Assembly: GCF_000321225.1 (NCBI RefSeq)
Contig: NW_004450480.1
Coordinates: forward strand, 2,676,176-2,740,175
Direction: 5' to 3'
From: Odobenus rosmarus divergens
Lineage: Eukaryota > Chordata > Mammalia > Carnivora > Odobenidae
DNA: 64,000 nt
How positions within the stretch are numbered: the stretch's first letter is position 1; each line of letters starts with the position of its first letter. The notes beneath the pieces are model-generated. The model did not search any database, had not been told where the DNA came from, and saw only the letters and a program-made list of their open reading frames with translations. Both the position numbers and the translations under genes were made by a program. Of the stretch, positions 34,291-43,675 are shown in pieces.

Positions 34291-35079
34291 TGACAAATGA
34301 TTCACCCTATCTGGTGTTTAAGGACACTACCCTTAATTCGAAAAAAAACCCAAAACAAAACCCAAAAACTATGTTCAAACACACCAGCACAGACAACTGC
34401 AACTCAAGAGAAACAACTTACCTACCTATAAGATAAATGAGAGCCCTTAACTTTTAGCCATTATAGCTTTCTCTTAAGCCAAACTCTACGTAAGTATTTT
34501 AACCTTAATTACAAGCAGCCAAGATGTCAATATATTATTTTGAGTCATATTCCAAACAGTGAGAAGGGTCCCTGAATTTTTTTTTCCTAACAGTACTTTA
34601 TTTGGGGCTGACGCCCAGAGGGACTTTAGGTGCCATTCAAAATTCACTATTTGTCAACTTTTCTAACTGTGTATCTTCCTTTGTTTTTGTTTTGTCCAGT
34701 TGTACTTTCCCACATAAGCACTTCTGGAAAACCTATGGTGTGACTGGTTCCAGAGTGAGATAAAGGGACAAGGCATGGACAGTCTGATGGCAGCTAAAGA
34801 TACTCAGACATGACAACACTGTGAAACCAGACTAGACTAGATTATCGTTCCAGCCGATCTCCTCCCTTCACCCTCATTCAATGACTCTGCTAATTCAGGA
34901 GAGAACAGAGTCGCATGGGGCACCCAGGAAGCTTCAGTCACCCTGGATTACTGAACTCCTCAAAGATGGGGAGGCAGGAGTCCATGTAACTCCTGGGGAA
35001 AAAAACTATTAAGTTACCCATCCACCAACAGCAACATGGTGAGGTGAAATAACAAAAGGTTAAAAAAAAAAAAAAAAAA
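34291..35079. other. unique DNA ending in a poly-A run at the gap
   Basis: No gene or repeat family is recognised. The last 18 or so bases before the gap are A. Confidence 0.5.
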
Positions 35080-35191
35080 NNNNNNNNNNNNNNNNNNNNN
35101 NNNNNNNNNNNNNNNNNNNNNNNNNNNNNNNNNNNNNNNNNNNNNNNNNNNNNNNNNNNNNNNNNNNNNNNNNNNNNNNNNNNNNNNNNNN
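35080..35191. other. assembly gap (112 N)
   Basis: An undetermined run flanked by A-runs on both sides (about 18 on the left, 8 on the right). The missing sequence is probably A-rich or a retroposon tail that short reads could not cross. The N count may be an estimate. Confidence 0.99.
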
Positions 35192-35479
35192 AAAAAAAAG
35201 AAACAATCACAACTCAGTGTCCAACCAGAAACAAACATTTAAAAGAGAGAATGAGTGCACCTCCAAGGTGCATTAAAAGCCGCATTTAGCTGGAGGTCTC
35301 AGCAGGCCCAGAAGGCTGGTATGCTCTGTCCTGACTTTGCTGGGTTTCCACAGGAGTTAATTTTAACTTGCTGGCAAATGCAAATACATTTTTTAAAAAA
35401 AAGCAAGCCAATTAAGACACAAGTGTTTAAAGACACAAGGAGTAATTACAAATGTATTATTCATACCTAATTTACAAGA

Positions 35480-36245
35480 TGAACTTCTTTCCGTAAAATA
35501 TTAAACTGTTTACATGCAGGCTGGGAAGACAATTTTCAAACTGTTCGTGTTCTACTACAAAGCAATGACTATTAGCAATGCAACAGCTTTTGGCCGACTT
35601 ACAGTGTGGACGAGGCGGTAATCAGAAAATGTTTGACCTCAAGATATCTACTTGACCCCACAGAAATGCAGACTTGCCTGCTATAAAATCCTAAACAATG
35701 GGGCAGACAAGGTCACAGGGTCAAAGCGAGTATTAACAGGTCACCGTGCGGCCCACTTGGGAGCAATTACTTCCAGTCATGGCTAAGTGGACACTTGATT
35801 GAATACCACTAAGACAGCTCACATCCCACGGATAACAATCCTCACAGCGATTAAGAATTAAAGCCCCCATGATTCAGCCTTTATTACTCAAATGAACCTA
35901 ACTCTTCCATAAAAAACTCTTGGTATATGCCTGATGCAAGGTCTAAATTGAAATGCCACCTCATTAAACAATAATATCTAATTTTATCTAAATGAATTTT
36001 CATGAAAGTGCGCCACACAGCTCAGGAATTTTTAAAATGAATTATCACAAGTGATACATAATTTCGCCAAAACTGGGGCGGAAAAAAAATTAGCTTTAGG
36101 AATAAAAGGAAACATCAATGTTGAATGAAACGCCTATTCTTCCATGGCTAGAGAGAGCAAGAGAGAACACGGGCCGCTACAAAACAATGGTAACCTATTT
36201 TAAGAAAATCCCTAATTTCGCTAAAGTCAGATAAAAACAAACTGT
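35480..36245. promoter_or_regulatory. candidate conserved non-coding block
   Basis: About 760 bases lack any recognisable repeat. They hold constrained-looking words such as 'ggccgacttacagtgtggacgaggcggtaatcag', 'gtcaccgtgcggcccacttggg', 'gcgattaagaattaaagccccc', 'gaattatcacaagtgatac' and 'gaatgaaacgcctattcttccatgg'. GGTCACAGGGTCA near 35713 resembles a nuclear-receptor direct repeat. CpGs are retained. No coherent long reading frame crosses it. Confidence 0.35.
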
Positions 36246-36249
36246 TCAA

Positions 36250-36372
36250 TCACTGAGGGAACTTTAAAAAAAAATACAGATCTCAAGTCCTCATTCTAAA
36301 TCAATTGGATCTGTGGCTCTAGGAAGCCATATTATTTTTTTTAAAACTCTCAAATGATTCTCATACACACCC
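36250..36372 (+). mobile_element. MER5-type hAT fragment
   Basis: The segment 'gaactttaaaaaaaaatacagatctcaagtcc', 'aatcaattggatctgtggctctaggaa' and 'aaaactctcaaatgattctcatacacaccca' follows the MER5B-like order, strongly diverged. Confidence 0.6.
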
Positions 36373-37632
36373 ACTTACAAGAGCCCTGGCAGAGACCGTG
36401 GACAAAGTCTCATACCAAGGACAAGGTTATGAAATGGAGGGGTGATGAGGAAGACCCCATATCATCTTCCCTCTTTTTGGTTCTCCCCTCCCATAATCTT
36501 ACTGAGGGCCTTGTATTTATTTTTATTGTCACCTGCTACTTATGGCAAGTGATTGTTCATTGCAATAATAAATGTAGTTTCTTTTTGATGGAAAATGATT
36601 TACCTTTTTAAAAAATCAGGTAATACAAAGAAATTATTAGTTTAATAAAAGGTGAGAATGTCAGTCAACACAATGTGGCCAAAGTTAGGTGGGCAGGGAT
36701 GCGTGATGATCGAAGAACCACAGGACCGGCCCCTTCTTACTGGGGTCACATCCAGATCCTATACATGCACACATAAAGTTAGAATCCAGAGTTTAGGCCC
36801 AAATCTTCCCTCGGCTGACAAGGTGGACATTCTCACCCAGGGAGATCTTAAAAACTAGGTCAACAGATACAAATGACTCCCGCTGAAATATGCAGCCAGT
36901 AACCTTCTAAATACAAACAACCCATCTTATAGAGGCCTATAAGGAATAAACACTGGGGGTAAATATTAATGCAGTAAGGGAACTTTACCCAAAGGAGAAA
37001 TGGGGCTCCAAGAAGCAAATGAATCATTTTAGGGTCTTACATTTTCATCAGTATTTATTAAAAAGCCCTGAATATGGCATCATGGTATTGTACCACATCA
37101 CCTCCCATGCCTCAGCCATCCCAACCATCCCAACTCATGCACCTGCATGAACTTGGCGAGCTCCCCTCCTGAGGGAGGCTACCCTGCTAGGCTTCGTGGG
37201 CAGAAGGCACTATATGCAAACGTTCTGTAAAGGGTCCTCCTTTTCTAGGCTGATGCAGACAAGGGCCAGGGCCTAACAAGAAAAGCAAAGACAGACTTTC
37301 AGCCCCTCCTCATTCCCTGAGTCAGGCACACTTGAACAGTGAAAACCCCAATTTCACACCAGAGCAGCCAACAGAACAGTAACAGGTGACTGAAGACCAC
37401 TGGACACCAGCAACAATTTATTAAATTAACAAAAGCAAATGATTCTCTCAAGTATCACTAGAAGACCCACTAATTCAAAATTAAGACATAGTCCCTACCT
37501 TCCAGAAGCTCACTCTCACCCAGCAGACTGGAAAGAAGACTTGCTCCCAAGCAGGTGACCCTTAGCAAGTACTTAACCAATGAAACCTTCGATGATTTGA
37601 TCCAAGGTGTAGATTTCAACTAGATGATCATA

Positions 37633-37634
<2 letters not shown>
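36373..37634. other. unique DNA, no gene recognised
   Basis: 'Agacatagtccctaccttccagaagctcac' near 37485 hints at an old repeat scrap. No exon is recognised. Confidence 0.45.
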
Positions 37635-37671
<37 letters not shown>

Positions 37672-37701
37672 TGGGTGTGTGTGTGTGGAGAGAGAGAGAG
37701 T
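37635..37701. repeat. (GT)n followed by (GA)n microsatellite
   Basis: A long GT run with a few interruptions (37635-37687) passes directly into GA repeats (37688-37701). It is likely to be length-polymorphic. Confidence 0.97.
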
Positions 37702-39450
37702 GAGGGAGAACATAGATTATGCTACAAGCTATAAACAAAACATAATAGCTCAAGCTCTATATATACATGGTTTCAAGTCCAAACCCGTCAACTGCTGTCC
37801 ATGACTAATATGCAAGTGGTAGACAGTTACCAGAATACAGGTCACTGTGCTCTTCTTGAGGCAAAAAAAAAAAAAAAAAAGCCTTACCACGGTATAATTA
37901 AATATAAGATTTTTTTGTTTTGTTTTCACGAGAGGACAATCTGTGCAACAGGGTGCCGGGGGCGGGGGGAGTTGGAAAACAAACAGAAAAAAAAATATTA
38001 GTGTTGTGTTAGGTCATTCTTTAACAAAGGATCCAAAATGGGATGCCAAGGGGAAACCTGTTGTGTAGGACTCCAAAATGATCCTGACATTGATACAGTT
38101 CATCCTGTGCTGTCTACCCTTTGATTTCAAATAAATTTGTTTCCTTTTAATGACAGCTTGCCACATTTATTTGCTCACTATCTTTTTCTTAATTCACCAA
38201 GCAAGTCTGCCATAATGATTACAAAGTTGAGGTCACTCAAAGAGAAAGACCATGGTGCTTTCAGGACACTGAGATGCTAGAAAAAAAGACAAAAGGCAAA
38301 TGACTTTGCACATGGATTTTTTCTTAAAGACTCACACACCTAAAAATGCAGATCCCCAACAATGCAGGTACTATTGTGGTTTCTGTTCTGTTCTCTTTAT
38401 AAAAACATGTTTGTGCTTACACCTCCCAGCGCTCGTTCAGTGTTAAATAAAAACAACTCCAGTAAATTGCTGACAAACAGGTAATGCAAGTAAGAAAGAA
38501 TTCCCTAACTTTCAAATTCTCAGCTCAGGGGAAAAGAAAAAGCTGAAGTAAAAGATGTCCCCAAAGTCATCTGGTAAACACGCTTTCCCAAAGAGAATGT
38601 GAAATGCATAGCAAAACAGACACTTAACTAATTTTAAACGCCTAATTATATACCGCCTAAACAGAATTATCAAGAGATTTGATTGACTTCTGCAGAGCTA
38701 TGATTGCCATCAAGCAAACTCACAGAAATAATAAATAATGTTTGACCTTCTAATGTCCTCAAATATTATTCACAATATCAAAGTATGTGAGGCACTGACA
38801 TTCCATTCCAATACTGTCAGGGAATAGAGGTCACAAATTAATTTGAAGTTAGTGACTCGGACTCATTTACCTTGATTTATGTAGAGAGTACAATCTGAAG
38901 AAGCACTTAAATTGAACAAACAAAATTATGAAGGGGATGGCTACCTGAGTACGAAAGAGGACTATGGTATGCAAACATAGAAGATGCATGGTATTTATGA
39001 CAGGTTCACCCAAAAGAATTAAGAGTGGACAATTTCATGGAACTTAAAAAGTCAAAATCGTGGCTTGAAGGTGGGGGTTAGGTGTGGAAGAAGAAGATAG
39101 AGGGGTGCTCCTGACAAGCTGTTTTCTACAAAAGTCTTCAAGCCTTAAGGATCTTTAACACTCGATAAGTACAAGTGGCTTAACTCGGAGCAGAGCCAAG
39201 CTGAAGAAACACTCCTGGTTTTCAGACAGACCACCATATAAGGGGAAACTTCACCCCAAGTATAATGATAAGACATAACTTGATTTTAATACAGGAGGCT
39301 TTTCTGTGACTGATAAAAAGCAAACCAAAAACCCAAACCTCCCAACATCAGATTCTGCAACTCAGCCAGGCTGGGAATGGGGAACCCTCTTGCCCAAGGG
39401 TTTGGGTTGTGTTCTGATGGGACTTCACAGAAAATTTTTAGTTTGAGAAT
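37702..39450. promoter_or_regulatory. unique DNA; candidate conserved block at 38400-38900
   Basis: An A-run lies at about 37863-37880. Within 38400-38900, 'ttaactaattttaaacgcctaattatataccgcc' in two parts (38625-38660), 'gagatttgattgacttctgcag' and 'agctatgattgccatcaagcaaac' have the AT-rich, homeobox-site-dense texture of developmental enhancers. It is repeat-free and carries no exon. Confidence 0.3.
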
Positions 39451-39460
39451 CAAATTAATG

Positions 39461-39641
39461 TTTTTTTTTAAGACTTTATTTATTTGAGAGAGAGAGAGCA
39501 CAAGGGGGGGTGGTGCTGGGAGAGGGAGAAGCAAGCTCCCTGTTGAGCAGGGAGCCCGATGTGGGGCTCGATTCCAGGACCCCAAGATCATGACCTGAGC
39601 TGAAGGTAGATGCCTACCCGACTGAGCCACCCCGGTGCCCC
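39461..39641 (-). mobile_element. CAN-SINE, full length
   Basis: Plus-strand order: T-run, AAGACTTTATTTATTTGAGAG, GA-rich tract, 'agcaagctccctgttgagcagggagcc', 'ccccaagatcatgacctgag', 'ctgagccaccccggtgccc'. The flanks CAAATTAATGTTTT (39451) and CAAATTAACATTTT (39642) form a near-perfect target-site duplication. Confidence 0.95.
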
Positions 39642-39894
39642 CAAATTAACATTTTCATCCTTAATTTACTAGGCCTCTTAGTATGTGTCAACACCACATG
39701 CCTGTATTAGCCAAAACTATATGCTCTTCCTGTATATATTTAAATTAAATCAAAGACTGAAAGAAAGGACCGATGTGGATGCTGTCTCACCCTAGTCTCT
39801 TTTGTCCTCTGGAAAACTTCAACAAACTCTCTGTGTGAAGAGACACTGTAAAACCAGAAGCCATTCTTTACAAGGTAATTCCTCAGAAAATCTG

Positions 39895-40085
39895 TACTTA
39901 CCATGCCGCACATACTGTGCGAAGCCCTTTATAAGCACTATCTCATTTATCATGAAAGCCGTACAAAGTAAATGTGTTCATTATTCCAGTTTTACAACCA
40001 GAAATCTAAGATTAAGCAATTTAGCTAAAATGGGCTACTTATTAGCAGGGTTAGCATTTGAACCCAGCACCATGGTATTCCCACT
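39895..40085 (-). repeat. MIR SINE
   Basis: Antisense order: 'cttaccatgccgcacatactgtgcgaagccctttataagcactatctcattt', 'attattccagttttacaaccagaaat', 'agcagggttagcatttgaacccag'. Confidence 0.85.
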
Positions 40086-41465
40086 CTGAATGCAGAGGTG
40101 GCTCAGGTGCTCCAGAAAAGCCCCACCATCCATCCGGGAAGGGAGAAGGCAGAGGGGCTGAACTCACTTACACTAATCTTGTCATTCTGCCCCTAAACCG
40201 GAGCCCCAGCGTGGAAATGAAAATAGATGGTGGCTTTTTAATCAAGATGTTTTCTGGCCCAATTTAAACAGCACAGCCAGAACTTGCTCATTTCCTCATG
40301 TTTAACTCAGAGTCCAGGTGTGAATAACACCTTTGTTCTTTATTTCCACTATCTCCACCTCAGAGGAGGGACAGACATAAATAAATATAATTTCTTCTGG
40401 GCCCAGAGCTCAGCACAAGGCTCAGGCAAAGCACGAGAGATAGCAGTTCTTAAGGATTCAATTCTTGGACCCTGATGAGGTGGGATTTACAAAGCTGTCG
40501 CTTCCCAAGGTCACCTGGGAAGGGCTTGTGGCTGACCCACCAGCCCGCTGCCTGGTCAGCTGCTCTCAGCAAGAAGCCACTCAGCTACCTGCCTGGCTCT
40601 AGTTACAACCAAGAAGTACTATTGTTCTAAGGGAAGAAACTGGAACCCTCCAAAGGAAAAGGGCTCAGAGCAACATTTCCAGTCCACCCTGGAGTAAACA
40701 GGGAGTTCTGCCTGAAGAACAACCTGGCCGAAAACAAAACAGGAGAAAGAGAGAGAGAAGGAGGAAGAAAGAAAAGAAATGGGGAGGGGGCGGGAGGAAG
40801 TAAGAAAACACTGCCTTGCTAGGAAAGAGGGAATAAATGATACCAATTTTCTCAGGACAGTCCTTTTTTCTTGCATTTCCCCAATGGCACAATTATCTCT
40901 AGTGGGATCATTCAGGAGGGGACTGATGTATTCAGTTCTGATGGAAGTAAAGGTAACGGTCTGCAAGCCAAAGATGCTTGGGATGGGCCAACAAGGGGAA
41001 ACCCACATGGAAAGTGCTGGACTGGGAATGTGTATGTGTGAGTGGACAGATCTTTCAACCATGGTGTCCTCTAGACCTGTTATTTTATGTGACTCTGTTC
41101 TGTAGGGAAATGCAGGACACGTGAAATTTACAGCCCCAACTATGGCTTGTGTGTCCTCTAGCATTTCAGAAGATGACAGAGCAAGAGACAGCTGTTTATG
41201 TGACTTCCACATGCTCGATTCTAGTTCCCCTTTGTTTACTTTTATGAAGTCCCAGGTCCTACAGGTTTCCACAGAAATGTACAGGCAGCCTTCTTTTCCC
41301 CTGTCTTGCAAAACCTGTTCCCCACTCCCACCCAGTAAAGAAACTATGAATACAGCCACGCAAACAACAAAAAAATGGATGGTGTCACAACCAAATTCAC
41401 TTCCAGGATGCTTATCATCTTACAGTCACTTTTTATCCAAAACTGTTGGCAAGACAGGTCCTAGG
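40086..41465. other. unassigned DNA with the longest open frame of the window
   Basis: The minus strand is open for 246 codons from an ATG at 41359 to a stop at 40619. I recognise no domain in its translation. The plus strand at 40740-40805 is a GA-rich low-complexity tract, so the minus strand there is pyrimidine-rich, with few possible stops. The translation's FLSSSFSLSFSCFVF stretch comes from that tract. No splice-site or CpG-promoter context was seen. I regard it as a probable chance frame. Confidence 0.4.
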
Positions 41466-41479
41466 TGAACAACTTTTTA

Positions 41480-41884
41480 TTTTTATTTTTTTAAAAGATT
41501 TTATTGGGCGCCTGGGTGGCTCAGTCGGTTAAGCGACTGCCTTCGGCTCAGGTCATGTTCCTGGAGTCCCTGGATCGAGTCCCGCATCGGGCTCCCTGCT
41601 CGGCGGGGAGTCTGCTTCTCCCTCTGACCCTCCCCCCCTCATGTGCTCTCTCTCTCATATTCTCTCTCTCAAATAAAAATAAAAATCTTTAAAAAAAATA
41701 AAAGATTTTATTTATTTGACAGAGAGAGACACAGCAAGAGAGGGAACACAAGCAGAGGGGGTGGGAGAGGGAGAAGCAGGCTTCCCGCTGAGCAGGGAGC
41801 CCAATGCGGGGCTCGATCCCAGGACCCTGGGATCGTGACCTGAGCCGAAGGCAGACGCTTAACTAAGAGCCACCCAGGTGCCCC
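41480..41884 (-). mobile_element. young CAN-SINE, host of a nested CAN-SINE
   Basis: This minus-strand SINE has its tail at 41480-41505 and its body at 41713-41884 ('ttgacagagagagacacagc', 'gaagcaggcttcccgctgagcagg', 'gggatcgtgacctgag', 'gccacccaggtgcccc'). It is split by a plus-strand SINE at 41506-41698. Its own target-site duplication, TGAACAACTTTTTA, is perfect over 14 bases (41466-41479 and 41885-41898). Confidence 0.97.
41506..41698 (+). mobile_element. young CAN-SINE nested inside another CAN-SINE
   Basis: Full structure: 'gggcgcctgggtggctcagtcgg', 'ctgccttcggctcagg', 'gggctccctgctcggcgggg', CT-rich stretch, AATAAAAATAAAAATCTTTAAAA tail in two parts. It inserted into the tail of the opposite-strand SINE. 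The duplicated target TAAAAGATTTTATT is perfect over 14 bases (41492-41505 and 41699-41712). It is necessarily younger than its host. Confidence 0.97.
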
Positions 41885-41910
41885 TGAACAACTTTTTAAA
41901 ACATTAATTT

Positions 41911-42115
41911 GGGGAGTGCCTGGGTGGCTCAGTAGTGGCCGACTCTTGATTTCAGCTCAGGTCATGATCTCAGGGTTCTGAGATCAAGCCCTGAGCTGGG
42001 CTTGTGCCCTGTGCAGAGTCTGCTTGAGACTCATTCTCCTTCTCCCTCTGCCCCAACCCCCCACTTGCTCTCTCTCTAAAATAAATAAATAATTTAAAAA
42101 AAGAAAAAGAAAGAA
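41911..42115 (+). mobile_element. CAN-SINE with small internal deletion
   Basis: The head 'agtgcctgggtggctcagtag' goes straight to 'tggccgactcttgatttcag', with about ten bases of the tRNA-like part missing. The body 'ctgagctgggcttgtgccctgtgcagagtctgcttgag', CT-rich stretch and A-rich tail are present. No clean target-site duplication was found. Confidence 0.94.
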
Positions 42116-42763
42116 ATTAACACATCAGTCTGAGTTTCCTTAAAGTAGGAAATCTAAAACTACATCTCCAAAAATAACTCACTTTATTAAAACTCTCAAT
42201 GGTGCCAAAACCTCCTCCCAATCCATGCCCTACTGTGCCATCAGATGAAAAGAGGGTGGGGCACTTTTTTTCATACTGAATTTGGCAGGAAAAGTAAAGG
42301 GAAGCTTCTTCTCCCAGTTCCCCACCTGCCCCGCCCTCCCCTTCCACACAGAGAGAACAGAAAATGCCTTAAGCAACAACAAAGTTTACACTGGCCACTC
42401 CAACCAAGTATCTAGCAATAACTTCATGTGTTTTTAAGCAGAAATTTTTGGGAGACAGAATAGGATGTACTGAGGTATACACATTTCATCCTTGAAAGAA
42501 AACAAAAATGAGTCATATCTAAATAATTCAAATCAAAGCACAGGACCCTGGCAATACCTTTGGCTTGTATAACCAGAAATAAAGACTTCGTATCCACCAT
42601 CAGTTAAGGTTATCACACCAGTTTTAAGAAAGATTCTTAAAGCAGTCAGTGAGAACTCAGTTGCTATAAAAGTATTTTTGATTTTCATAATATGAAATAA
42701 AAATACCACACTGTTTCAGTATTTCACAACTGTTAATTAGGCAAGATGTATTCTAAAGGTATG
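42116..42763. other. unassigned AT-rich DNA
   Basis: Nothing recognised. Confidence 0.5.
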
Positions 42764-43109
42764 TGCAGTTGATGAACAACAAGGCGGGGGGGGGCGGGGT
42801 GCCAGGGAGGGTCAGGGGCACTGCTGACCCCCTGCACAGTTGACAATTCATGTAGAACTTTTGACTCCCCCAAAAACTTGACCAACTAATAGGCTGTTGT
42901 TGACAGGAAGGCTTACTGATAACAAACACAGCCAATTAACACACATTTGGTATGTTGTACATATTACACAGTGTATTCTTACAATCAAGTAAGCTGGAAG
43001 AAAGAAAATATTAAGAAAATCGCGAGGAAAATAATTTACAGTACTATAAAAAAAATCCACGTCAGTGTGCCGTGCAGTTCAATTCCATGTTGTTCAAGGG
43101 TCAGTTACA
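42764..43109. mobile_element. Tigger2-like DNA transposon (non-autonomous)
   Basis: Terminal inverted repeats CAGTTGATGAACAAC (left) and GTTGTTCAAGGGTCAGTT (right) bracket 'gaacttttgactcccccaaaaacttgaccaactaatagg', 'gacaggaaggcttactgataacaaacac', 'gtattcttacaatcaagtaagctgg' and 'atttacagtac'. These are landmarks of short Tigger (pogo/TcMar) elements. No transposase is present. A G-rich segment near its left end (42784-42818) has a G-quadruplex pattern. Confidence 0.85.
42784..42818 (+). other. potential G-quadruplex sequence
   Basis: G-runs of 9, 4, 3, 3 and 4, separated by loops of 1, 5, 1 and 3 bases, fit G3+N1-7. It derives from the Tigger element's terminal region. Confidence 0.7.
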
Positions 43110-43544
43110 GATTTTATAAGGACTTTCAAACCCCCCCCTTCCCAGCTCTTTAATTTAGCAGAATGGGTTTTTTTGATGTTTTTTAAGGGACAATAGCATG
43201 GGTTGAGAAGATATGCAACACACCTTTCAGACAAACTTTAAGCTCAGTCTTTTTTTTTTCATGAATAAAGTCTTCAGCTAGTAAAAAGCAATCATTCAGA
43301 CTCAAAAATGAGAATAACAAAACCCCAAATTCCTTTAGAACCCACCTTGCTCAAACAGATTGAAGGCGGTTGTAACATAACGAACAGAGAAAAAGCCCTA
43401 AGCCTCAGTGTCACATGAAGGCCAAGTGCTCTAAAGGAGAACATGATTATTTGTCTCTGAGCTGTACCGTAAAGGCAGCTCAATCAGCCCCATAGCGTTC
43501 TCTTGAAGGCAATAATGCTCATTTCGTGTGGACAAGATCCACCA
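43110..43544. other. unassigned DNA
   Basis: A T-run lies at about 43251-43259. Nothing else is recognised. Confidence 0.5.
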
Positions 43545-43675
43545 CCTGATTGGTCTAATTAAAAATGCAGATTCTAGGCTTTATCTCTAGAGAATCCAAT
43601 ATAGCAGGTCTGGGATAGGGTCAGGGGAGCTGCATCTGAACAGTGACACACAAGTGGTTCAGATGCAGACCCCAG
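43545..43675 (+). mobile_element. MER5-type hAT fragment
   Basis: The segment 'attaaaaatgcagattctaggctttatctctagagaatcc', 'gtctgggatagggtcaggggagctgcatctgaacag' and 'gtggttcagatgcag' follows MER5A order in sense. Confidence 0.7.

Noticed and set aside
35014..35238. open frames spanning the gap
   Set aside because: They exist only because runs of N were translated as unknown residues.
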